A program made the translations under genes and the position numbers. From Glandiceps talaboti (Eukaryota > Hemichordata > Enteropneusta > Spengelidae), in the NCBI RefSeq assembly GCF_964340395.1, contig NC_135555.1, forward strand, positions 8,752,931 through 8,816,930: DNA of 64,000 nucleotides, given 5' to 3'. Positions 54,701-64,000 of this stretch are shown here, in pieces. The stretch's first letter is position 1. Every line of letters begins with the position of its first letter. Under the pieces are notes generated by a model. That model saw nothing but the letters and a program-made list of their open reading frames with translations. It had not been told where the DNA came from and did not search any database.

Positions 54701-57700
54701 ATGACATCAAATTTAAATAGCAGTGGTAACAGTGTAAATGCAAGTGAAGATGGACTTCATTCATCCATGGCAAGTCTTGATGAGTCTAGCAATTCCAAGG
54801 ATAACTTTGCACTGCTTTCCCAAGGTAGTGTGCAAGGAAATGGAACCGGGAAAAGTTCTACATTCCAGGATACACCAGTGCCCGCAGATAGTGATGAAGA
54901 TTGGGACATAAATACATTCCGTAAAAAAAGAAGAAAGGGATTCAGCAATAGAGGTGGCAAACGTAGAAAAAAGGTAGGTTGATGTCAAAAATGGATAATT
55001 TGATGATGGGGGGGGGGGGGGGGGGGGGACATTGAAAAAAAAAGATGGGTTAATATCAAAATATGAAAATTTAATGAGGGGGAAAACCGAAAAAAGCAAA
55101 TGATAATTTATGGGGTAAAAGGTAGGAAAAGAGTGTGATATGAAAAATGGTAAATTTAATGAGGGAAAATACAAAAAAAAGGTTGATTGACATCTAAGTT
55201 TAAGGAAAGCAGTTGTTAAAGTGGGTACATATCATTGGTGATTTTAAATGAGGTTTACATGTATGCTAGGGGGTCTGGCCATTTATCTCTTATACTCCCT
55301 AGCTTGAATAAATTACTATATTTCAATGTATTGTCTGTTCACTATTAACTTTTGCTTATATAATTCTATCAATAACGTTTTATTCAGAGGTGATGGTGAT
55401 GTAACTAAAAGAATGTCATTGTTACTTTGATATTCACATATTATTGTCCAAAGATACAAATAAAAGTTTTGTATAAAATCATAAATGAATTTTATTGTAC
55501 AAAGATAAGTATATGGATAGAAAAGAGTATGAACGATTCTGTAGTGTTTTCCTTAAGGTCTGGTAACCCTGGTAACAGAGGAGGGAAATCTGGTAAAATT
55601 TGCAAAATTTTGCATACCATGTGCCATAATTTTGGTAGGGAATCCTGTTAAAATGCTAGGGAAACTTGGGTAGATTTTACCTGCTTACTGCCTTTAATGA
55701 AAACTGAGTCTCATGAAAATAGCATTACAATGAATGACGTACGGCATGTGTAGTTCAGTTTAAAGACCCTGTCAGAAATTTAGGTGGGAAAATCAGTTTT
55801 TCGGGCCAACCTGTAGATAAAGTTGGTCTAGAATAAAGAATAATCCCATTTGATCCTAATAGCTCCACTGATAAAATAACACTAATGTGAGAACCTGGGA
55901 CTGAAACCCTGGCTTTTATACAGGCCCTTGTCAGAATACGAGTAGAGAATCAGTTGGTTAGAAGTAGAACAAAAGAATAAGCCTATTTGATCCTAATGGC
56001 TCCACAGATAAGATAACACTAATGTCAGAACCTGGGACGGAATCCTTGGCCCTTAAATCATAGATAAATTCCTTTTGGGAATTCTTTGAATTATTCACAA
56101 AGAGCGCCACAATGAATCTGAATCACTGCACCCTGAATGATAAAGGTTTCTGACTTTCAGTCTGTCTGAGTCATGGCAAACTGTTCATTTTGATTGACTT
56201 AAAATTGAACAAACGGGCCAAATTTAACCATTTTTAAAAGAGATTAAAAAAGATTTTAAAAAAAATCACAAAGAAAACAAAAAATAAAGCAAAACAACCC
56301 CAAAAAGTACTTTGGAGTATTGTATGTTTTATTTATTTATTTATTTATATATATATTTACTTACTTATTTACTCTTCTCTTTATTCTTTTTGTTACCCCA
56401 GAGCAAACCACCTGGTCCTGGAGATTTAGATGAAACAGACAAGGGTGAATTTCAATGCCAAGTGTGCTCCAAGACATATGCTAGTGCCCATGAATTCACC
56501 GTTCATATCAGAAAACACAATCCATCAGGTGGACACGGCTGCAAGATTTGTGGAAAGAAGCTAAGCTCTACCAGTTCTCTGGACAGACACATGCTGGTAC
56601 ACTCAGGTGAACGACCCTTCAAGTGCAAGATCTGTAGGCAAGCATTTACAACTAATGGTAACATGTACCGACATATGAGAATTCATGAGAAAAATACCAA
56701 GATCAGCGACATCACCATTACAAATGACTATAGTGTACCTCGACTCAAACTTTCCAGCAAGAGAAGACGACGAACCACAGAAAGTAGTGAAGGCTCCCCT
56801 ATAAAGAAAGCAGCAGTTGATGGTGAAGAACCAATGGTGGAAAAAACTGAAGGTGAAAAAGAGAGAGAAAATAAAGACGAAGAGTTAAGTTGTCCAGTAT
56901 GCAGCAAAACATTCCTATGTAAATACGGGTTACAAACGCATTTAGAGGTGCACCCAGCTTTAGCTCAGCGATGCACAATTTGTGATTGTGCCTTCAAGAC
57001 ACCAAGAGGTCTTCGTATGCATATATTGATGGCTCACAAGACGAGAAAAATGGGAATCCAACCATCAGGGCCGGCCCATATTCCAGTAGGATTCCAGGAT
57101 CTTGGATTTGCTGAATTCTCGTCAGCCAAATTTCCTCTGATTGCTAAGGCATGGTGTGAAAAGAATGTGAGACGGTGTAGCAGTACTCATCAACGACACG
57201 TATGCAGAACGTGTAACAAAGCATTCCCTTGTTCCAGTGCCTTGAACCTACATGTGGCATCACACGGAACTATCAAAGTTGAGAGCTCCATAAATGATGA
57301 TAACCTAGCTAACAAAAAGGTGCTAACCCAACAAGATTTTATGTCGGCTCTCAAATTACAACCTCAAACCGTGCCTTTAGATTCAACTCAAAACACTGAA
57401 TCTGCCAATAAATCCAACCAGTATATTATCATAATCAGGAAACCAGCGTTGCCCAACTCAGGAGAAGAGGGAGAAATCTGTGAAGTTCCTTCACCAGCAA
57501 CCATTGTAAAGACGGAAGTACCAGCTCAGAGTACAGTCAAAGTGAACCTTGTCAAATCACCTCCATTCAGGACAGAGATGGAAGGGGAAGATAACGATGA
57601 CGACTTTGCTGATGTTCAACAGATACTGAAGTTTGCTACAAATTCTTCCAATCCAATGTGTCCAATGCCTAATCCAGCCTTCATAGCTCATCGGCCGATG

Positions 57701-60700
57701 CCTCCATTGCAGAGAATTCACCGACGATTCATCAGTCATCCTGTAGTCAGAGGTCAACCTACACCACCTCCACCACCGTTGAAACGCTTACTACCAAAGA
57801 AGGTACCAAGAAAGCAAGAGCTACAACCTCAATTACCATCACCTCAGATGTTAACACCAGAAAATCTTACCACTCAAAGTGTCACTCCAGAAGATCTTAG
57901 ACTTCAAAGCAGTGAAGGGGAAGAATTACAGAGTGATGATCATCTCATGACCTCTGACCCCACCATGAATAAAATGTCCAAGAAAGGGAAGAGTTATTTT
58001 TGCAAATACTGCAAGGAGGTCTTTTCATTGGCTAGAGCGTTGAAGAGTCATGTCAGAAGTCATTTTGGTCTTACACCATACAAGTGCACCATGTGTAACT
58101 ATTCCAGTGCAGATAAGAGTACATTGATCCGACATATGAGAACACACAATGGAGAACGACCATTCATGTGTATGCTGTGCGAGTTTGCTTTCACCACAAA
58201 GGCTAACTGTGAACGACATGTCAGGAAGAAACATAACAAGACAGAGAAGAAAGAGATTGATGTCTGTATCTCCTACAACCAATATTTGGGTGAGAATGAG
58301 AATCAAGAAACCTTCCATTCTCCAGACACAATCTGCAAGTACTGCAATAAAGACTTCAAGTTTTTCAGAGCTCTACGACATCATCTCAGATCACACAGTA
58401 GTTGTCAAGAGAAGCCATTTCAGTGCAAAGTCTGTAGTAATGGCTTCTCCACCAAAAATAACTGTATCCGTCATATCCTGAAAAGACATCGTGATCTGTC
58501 TCAGCAGGAAGTGGAAGCATCGGTAATTTTTCATGAACCTCTGAAATGGATAAAGACAGTATCAGAACAGATTGGAGACTCCAAAATAATGGTGAAGAAG
58601 GAAAGGGAAGACGTAGACCAGCCACTTGACTTCAGTCTTAGAACTAGTCCAAGTAAAACCGGATTCAGTGACGTAGACAACCAAGATGATTCACAGGAAG
58701 GAATGGATCTACAACCGATGGATCTCTCTGTCCCAAAGAAGACTGAAACTGACGCAAGCATGGTGGATGATCCACGTAAATATCGATTCCGCACTATCCA
58801 CCACAAATACTACAATCCAGAAACTGATTGCCTTGCTTGTCCACATTGTAATCTACAATTCAACAAAGGATCTCTGTTTAAAGAGCATTTGAGAACATAC
58901 AGCAGTGAGAGACCCTACCGATGTTACCATTGCTCAGCTGCATTTACAGCGAAAGAGAACTTAGAGAAACACATGGAGAAACGACACCAAACAGTCAACG
59001 AGAAAGATTGCCAGACTTTCCTACCAACAATCATCTATCCTGCACAAAATAAACTCCTGACAAAAGGAGCAAAACTTATACCAAAACAGATCCATAAGAT
59101 AGAAGATGGTGAGGTGGCGATTGCTGTCAAGTTGGGACCGAATACAAAACGTGGTGGGAAGAAGCGAGAGGACAAGATGGCTGCACACAAATCTCCTAGC
59201 AACAGCATGGGATCAGATTCTAGTGGTGATCTAGCTAGTGTATCTAAAATGTTAGCAGCAACCAACTCGAACAACTTTGATTCTTTCTTGAAAAATAACA
59301 CAGAGAAGGGAGGTATGGAAGATGAAGAAGACACATTGGTGCTTGACGACAAATCTCTCAGTGAACCCACTATCCATATCAAGACAAGAATTCAGAACAA
59401 ATTGAGAAGAAACTCGTTTCCCAATAGTGCACATAAATTGTCATGTCCGTACTGTCCTCGTACATTCCCTTGGATCAGCTCGCTGAGAAGACACATCTTA
59501 ACACACACAGGATTGAAGCCATTCAAGTGTCCACAGTGCGGTGTATATTTCTCAACTAAGTCCAACTGTGAAAGACACATGCTGAGGAAACACTGCAATA
59601 ACAATACATCTGATGCTAGCTTTAGAAGCTTTACAGAAAGACCTTTTAAATGTTTGATGTGTATGAGCAGTTCCTTCTCAACCAGACAGAGACTACGCCG
59701 CCATTACATGATGAAACATCCAGGTGCACCTATACCAGAGTATGAAGGCATAGAAGATATCGAACCAGAAGAAACACCTGTTATGATCACAACAGGCAAT
59801 GTCTTACCAGATGAGTCACATGAATTGGACGACTCCCTCAAAGAAACAGACTTTGTGGCGTTGAGTAATGAACTCTCTAAAACCAACTCTGAGTTCATGG
59901 CAAAGGCTTCAGCAGATGACTCCATGATCAGCATTCAGTCTGAGGAAGAGGTCAACAATGAGGTCAAAGTTGAAGGTGAGGTCAACCAAGACTCCAGTGC
60001 TGATACTTCTGATTTGATGTGTAATGAGTCTGTCTTAGATGAAGAGGAACCAGAAGATATGAAAGTGGAAGATGTCGAAGACAAAGAAGATGAAGACGAT
60101 GTGATGGAGAAAGAGGAAGAAGAGGAAGAAGAGAAAGAAGATTCAGATGTGGAATTGTCACCCAGTGGCAAAGTGAAAGGCAGACGATCGAGTGATGAGA
60201 TATGTTGCGATATTTGTGGGAAGACGTTCAAGTACAGTACAACTCTTACTCGACACATGCGCATACACACGCTGGCACATCCATTCAAATGTACTGACTG
60301 TGATGCCAGATTCACGACCAAGTTTAATTGTCAACGTCATATTATCAAGATCCATGGTAAGAGTAAGGAAGAGGTCCTCTACATCCAGGAATCCCAATCT
60401 GATGATGAACCTGTGGCTAAGTCTCGTGCAGCTAAACCATCAGTGCAAACCACAGCTGACGACCAACAAGGGGATGAAGCTGATACATCTGGATCGGCAC
60501 TCAATTTTGTAGAAGTAAAGTTTGATAAGCAAGGGAAAAGTCATCAGATTCCAGAGAATTATGGAAATCGGAAGAAGAAATGTGAAATATGTGATAAACG
60601 ATTTTGGTCTCGGCAAGAACTACACAGGCATTTGAAAACTCACTCACGAGATAAGCCATTCCCCTGTGATAAATGTGAACGTTCATTTGCCTTAAAACAC

Positions 60701-61222
60701 AGTTTGCTGCGTCATATGAAAGCACATCAGGATGAAGAGAGTAGCAAAGGCAAAAAGAAGACCACAAAAGGCAATAACAAGTCTCCCAAAGTCACACCAT
60801 CAAAGAAGGGTAAAAGAGCAGAGAAGGGGAGTCAGAAAGGAAAAAAGAAGGCATCAGTAGATGAAGACTCAGATTCAGAAGGTGATGTTGATGGATTAGA
60901 TCCTGGAGTCCTGGTTGTCAATCCGGAATCACCTCCAGAATCACCAAAAGCAAGTCGTGTGGAATCTAAGACACCGTGGGATCCTGATGGTACTATTGAA
61001 CCTGACGGCGATGTCTATATGCCATCAGCTGTAGAAGACAGAACAATGCTAATGCAATCTAGTTCTGATCCAGACATGTTTTCTCCGGCAGATGAAGAAA
61101 TTGCCTCTTCCATGGAAAATTCCGACATTATCCAGAATCTTTTAGGAATACATGACTCATCCGTGATTGATCAGATGTTGGACTCGGCAGATTCCGCTGC
61201 AAAGCTGCTAGGAGTGGAATAA
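32403..61222 (+). CDS. RREB1: RREB1 zinc-finger transcription factor with an MSRRKQ start, 3 coding exons
   Basis: Exons: 32403-32442, 54273-54973, 56402-61222, with matching phases, giving 1853 aa. Exon 1 encodes MSRRKQANPNRVA, the NuRD-recruiting motif known from SALL, FOG and BCL11 proteins. An extra ATG at 32400 would add one methionine. Exon 2 (residues 14-247) is Ser-rich and ends in a basic run (KKRRKGF, GGKRRKK), a likely nuclear signal. Exon 3 opens with SKPPGP, as in vertebrate RREB1. It carries C2H2 fingers in groups near residues 266-345 (3), 410-450 (2), 513, 780-860 (3), 891-945 (2), 1059-1110 (2), 1261-1350 (3), 1515-1565 (2) and 1641-1690 (2). CtBP-type motifs PLDFS (988) and PMDLS (1020) lie between groups, and an acidic run lies near 1481. 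The finger near 1059 has Tyr for its last His. Role in the family: DNA-binding regulator downstream of Ras/MAPK and in epithelial programmes. Confidence 0.93.
35197..35644. mobile_element. Non-autonomous DNA transposon with long terminal inverted repeats
   Basis: The left end reads atccgatatagtgtac, then gcgatttctctttttggcag and tttactgtcg. The right end is the reverse complement with about 80% identity over 75 bp, and weaker pairing continues inward (tgacgcaatac against gtattgtgtca). There are no long ORFs. No clear target duplication was seen, so the superfamily is not assigned. Confidence 0.65.
35889..36194. mobile_element. hAT-like MITE
   Basis: Terminal inverted repeats cagtgttccctctaag and cttagcagaacactg. 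The flanking 8-mers gtgcccat (35881-35888) and gtgcccga (36195-36202) share six bases. Eight-base duplications and CAGTG ends are hallmarks of hAT transposons. It is 306 bp long with no transposase, hence non-autonomous. Confidence 0.65.
36271..36474. mobile_element. piggyBac-like MITE
   Basis: Starts ccctttcaggactag, ends ctctaggaatgaaaggg, and is bounded on both sides by TTAA (36267-36270 and 36475-36478), the exact target site of piggyBac transposons. It is 204 bp and non-coding, and lies 72 bp after the hAT-like element. Confidence 0.6.
38554..38585 (+). repeat. (CAC)n microsatellite
   Basis: About ten CAC units in RREB1 intron 1. Confidence 0.9.
40680..40755. repeat. Hairpin with 25-bp arms
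   Basis: gtctagaggctgtgtgtggc on the left and gccacggatagcctctggac on the right, pairing over about 25 bp with a few mismatches and a 26-bp loop. Confidence 0.6.
40985..41460 (+). repeat. GGGAACTC minisatellite, array 1
   Basis: About nine degenerate units of roughly 45-58 bp built from agggaactctggg, gaatttaccaatttatag and cactttaaaaaa. The same word order appears at 45880-46380 and 55595-55710, so this is a dispersed minisatellite family. Confidence 0.7.
45628..45741 (+). repeat. C-run and (AC)n microsatellite
   Basis: Ten or so C residues followed by about 90 bp of AC dinucleotides with a few interruptions. Confidence 0.95.
45880..46380 (+). repeat. GGGAACTC minisatellite, array 2
   Basis: About six units of 65-85 bp with agggaactcaggtaga, ttttacctacttaccacc and ttaacaaaaac. 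It aligns word for word with array 1 at 40985-41460. Confidence 0.7.
47213..47515 (+). repeat. 27-29 bp tandem repeat
   Basis: About ten imperfect copies of accacatccaaagaccacac plus ctaacaa, almost free of G on this strand. Confidence 0.8.
49100..49480 (+). repeat. About 65-bp C-rich minisatellite
   Basis: Five degenerate units with ccactgcttcctttgcaatgg-like and tttgattggtagttgtac-like blocks separated by long C runs. Both strands happen to be open. Confidence 0.7.
49713..49796. repeat. Possible decayed TAGTCTAG-family element
   Basis: tagtctagttcc at 49713-49724 matches the ends of the elements at 2057 and 9069. An imperfect inverted partner (agactatctttggaacta) lies near 49785-49803. 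Too degraded to set the borders firmly. Confidence 0.3.
49944..49981 (-). repeat. (CCCCCA)n G4-prone tract
   Basis: Repeated cccccaccc units. The minus strand is therefore (TGGGGG)n-like and has four or more G-runs, compatible with a G-quadruplex. Confidence 0.6.
50180..50450 (+). repeat. About 75-80 bp tandem repeat
   Basis: Four degenerate units carrying agaatggaatgttctaagt and atttctgacttgtcact. Confidence 0.7.
53141..53205 (+). repeat. (GTAT/GT)n microsatellite
   Basis: Short compound repeat in RREB1 intron 1. A perfect X-box palindrome gttgccatggcaac follows at 53305-53318. Confidence 0.85.
54974..56401 (+). other. RREB1 intron 2 with several repeats
   Basis: Begins gtaggttg. Degenerate copies of the exon-end/donor stretch follow to about 55195, including a run of 21 G at 55008-55028. 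One or two GGGAACTC-family units lie at about 55595-55710. A direct duplication of about 150 bp occupies roughly 55765-56065 (both halves contain atttgatcctaat, ggctccac/agctccac and gagaacctggga/cagaacctggga). The acceptor at 56400-56401 follows a pyrimidine-rich tract. Confidence 0.7.
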
Positions 61223-61795
61223 GGAAGGTTTGTAGAGCAGTGTATCCTAAAACTTGGTGAACTGGGACATTTCTTTGAGAGAAGTGAACTGTAGGCACGA
61301 ACACAACAACGGCTTCTGTGAAGACATCATGTAGTGTGAATAAGAGATACAAAATTTAGTTTTTTGTTATGTTTACCATTGTACATTGGTTTCCGATAGA
61401 CTGGTTGACTTACCAATATGTATACTAGAATGGTTTATGGGGTGTACATATTGTAGACAACATTAATCCCAATAATTTCAGAGAAAGAAATATGTACAAA
61501 ATTAATATTACATTTTTTTGACAAATCGGTGAAATTTATCAATTGAATTTTTTATGTAGGTCACAATAAGACTTATTTATTTGTGGTGTCAACATCTTTG
61601 TTTCATATTATGCAAAGTTGACAAATTTCTGGCTATGTGTCGCCGTAGCAATAATATGATGTACCAGAATAGTTATAATACGCAGTCTGGTGTCAATACT
61701 TTCTGGCTGTGTGTCTTTGTAGCAATAACACTATGTACTGATATAGTTGTAACATATATCCCAGTTTTAAATTCTTTCTGATTAGGCTAAATAAA
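61223..61795 (+). other. RREB1 3' UTR
   Basis: AT-rich DNA after the stop, with the first good poly(A) signal AATAAA at 61790-61795. The UTR end is inferred from that motif only. Confidence 0.45.
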
Positions 61796-62360
61796 AAAAG
61801 TGTGTGTTTCCAATAACTTGACCGACCCTAGTTTAAGCCTCCAACCATAAAGATATTTTGAAACATGTAAGACAAAGAGTTTGGAATTTCTTTGTCTTCT
61901 TGACCTCATACGCGTCTGTTTTCTTTCCCCAGTAATGTCTACATATTTCATCAAACTATCACAGAAGGGCTATTCTGACCAATATTTTGTTTGTTTTTGG
62001 GTTGAAGTAATATTTTTCAAATTTAAAAACAAAAAGATGAAATGAAATCCCAACCTACCTACCCTATTTTCTGGGTCCATGTTATCGGAAACACACAGTT
62101 ATTTTTCCCCTGCCACCTTATTAGCAATAATACAGTGTACGTATTTATAATACACAGTCTTGTTTAAATTCATTTGAGTCTATACCTCTGTAGCAATAAC
62201 ATGATGTACCCAAATAGTTACAATCTGCAGGTTGGTTTTAAACTCTTTAGCAATAATATTGTGTACCTATTTGTAGTACACAGTCTTGTTCAAACTTTTC
62301 CTGCCAAGCAGCAATAATTGGATGCACCTTATTATAATTGTATGCAATCTGTGATTGAAT
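61560..62360 (+). repeat. Degenerate 75-90 bp minisatellite
   Basis: About six copies of a unit with tgtagcaataacatgatgta, tagttataatacgcagtctg and ttaaattctttctg. It begins in the RREB1 3' UTR and continues past the poly(A) signal. Confidence 0.65.
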
Positions 62361-63615
62361 TTTGAGTTATGAATTATGCACATACTATATGCAATGGTAC
62401 AACTATATCAATCATTACGAATCATCATAATTATCATTTCTAAATGTCACAAATAATTCAGGTCTTATTTTTTCAAATTTTTTATATTAAAAAAAATTGC
62501 AAATTGTACATGTATACACTAAAATCTCAATGCAAATCATTCCAATATACAGAGGACAAGTTACAATTTATTTTCTCTCATATCTCAGTATATTACGATA
62601 TTTTTTTCAGTTTTAGTTGACAGACATATTAACCTAGAGAGTGAGAGACGACTTCTGGTCTCAGCTGCAAGAAATGATTCATAATTTGTTTTCCAGTTTT
62701 TACAAAAATAATTTTGAATTATTAGTAAATGGCTGCTACATCAACTATGCAATTAAAAAAATTAAAAGTTCACATGATGAAATCATCATAAACTCAAAAA
62801 GACATCAAACATTTCTATGCAATTCAAAATGAAATATCGTAGTGTAGTAGAATTAGTAATAGTCTGTGAGGTATGTCATGATGGGGCGCCCTCACACATC
62901 GGTCAACGCCGGTGAGGGTGGAACGAAAGTACGTATCTTACAGTCTCTATATTTGTAGAAGTCCATCTCAAATAATGATTATCTTTTTGTTTTATTTTTA
63001 CGTTTTTGATTTGAGAAATCGATGAATTTTTGCTAATGTCATTTGTATGTGAATATTTGCAGTGGGTGACACTTTTACAATATAATAATGTCATCTCGAC
63101 ACTTTTTCTTTTATGATGATATATCCCAAGTAGGCCTCTAATAAACTGACTTAGATAATCGGACAACAATTATGCAATTTTTTGATTTCTGTTGACAGAT
63201 ATTTTCAATTTTGTTACATTGTATCAAAGTAATAGATAGAGAATGCCACATTGTATCTTTTGGTGATAAAACAGGTGTTTATTACAACCAACCAACTAAT
63301 CACTTGATTTGTATTTACTGTCACCATGAAATTTCTGTTCATTTTTTTACACTTTGTCTTGTAATAATAATGACAAGCAGTTCTGAATTTTTTGTTGTTG
63401 ACTTCATTCTTGTCACCGAAAATAATGGAAATTGCAAAACTTGTGATGAAGTTACGCATGGTAGTTGTGATTTGAATTTTCTTTTTTTTTTTATTTACTC
63501 AAGTATTTTGGAATAATGGCAAGTTTGAGGTTGGAAGAAAATACATGTGATTTACTGAAATAATAATTCATCTGCTTTGTGTCGATTTTTTTTCCGTTTT
63601 CTTTCAGTGTATTTT

Positions 63616-63667
<52 letters not shown>

Positions 63668-64000
63668 CTGTTTCTTTGGCTGTATCAGCAAGCATGTGTG
63701 TATGTGTTTTGTGCTGCACTAGCAAGCATGTGTATATGTTTGACTGGGGTGGAAAGCATGAATATGTGAATTTCAGCTTTTCCCCATACACATTTGAACC
63801 CTCTGAAATTGCTAGTAATCCATATAAGTAGGTTATTTACTTCCAGAAATCACACCTGATTTGAATTTTCTGTAATATGTTTGAGTCTGCCTACACATAC
63901 ACCTTATAAATGTTACAAGGGGATTAATGATATATGTGAACTTGGGTCAAAAGAAAACCTAGAATGCTATATAAGAGGATGACCTGTCAAGAACATGTTT
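62361..64000. other. 3' flank, no gene recognised
   Basis: AT-rich DNA with short frames that have no recognisable similarity. A (TG)n/(ATGT)n microsatellite lies at about 63617-63668. Confidence 0.5.

Noticed and set aside
57557-60767. Many minus-strand frames inside the last RREB1 exon
   Set aside because: Shadows of a strongly supported coding exon with conserved zinc fingers on the + strand.

Overview
The window is animal nuclear DNA. Genes are split by GT-AG introns of up to about 21.8 kb, the DNA is AT-rich, and the spaces between exons are full of microsatellites, minisatellites and small foldback (MITE-like) transposons. The protein families (a single heat-shock factor close to vertebrate HSF1, an RREB1 orthologue, an HS3ST-type heparan sulfotransferase, and a PDI with an ERp29-type D domain) point to a bilaterian invertebrate. 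A hemichordate, cephalochordate or similar marine invertebrate fits best, but the species cannot be fixed from sequence alone. Nothing prokaryotic, and no CRISPR, rRNA or convincing tRNA, was seen.

Layout, with all confident genes on the + strand: 1-2.9 kb is a flank with a possible divergent promoter near 0.8-1.1 kb and three foldback elements. 2967-14077 is HSF1 in 12 coding exons (543 aa), with a possible extra in-frame 81-bp cassette exon. 15080-21954 is an ER-resident PDI-D-type thiol oxidoreductase in 11 exons (405 aa) ending in HDEL. 24338-25489 is a single-exon heparan sulfate 3-O-sulfotransferase. Its 3' end and downstream DNA (25284-26151) are tandemly duplicated at 26161-27064. 29210-29845 is a tentative gene for a secreted acidic repeat protein, frameshifted near its end. 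32403-61222 is RREB1: a 40-nt first coding exon encoding a SALL/FOG-type MSRRKQ motif, a 21.8-kb intron, a 701-bp exon, and a 4.8-kb exon carrying about 20 C2H2 zinc fingers. 61.2-64 kb is 3' UTR and flank with a degenerate minisatellite.

Nothing indicates that the genes act in one pathway. HSF1 (cytosolic and nuclear stress transcription) and the PDI (ER folding) are both proteostasis genes lying head to tail about 1 kb apart, which may be coincidence. The features most worth following are the possible HSF1 cassette exon inside the trimerisation coiled coil, the a-a'(degenerate)-D-HDEL architecture of the PDI, the MSRRKQ start on RREB1, the sulfotransferase with a substituted PAPS-site arginine and a fresh tandem duplication, and a family of TAGTCTAG-ended foldback elements with 9-bp target duplications.
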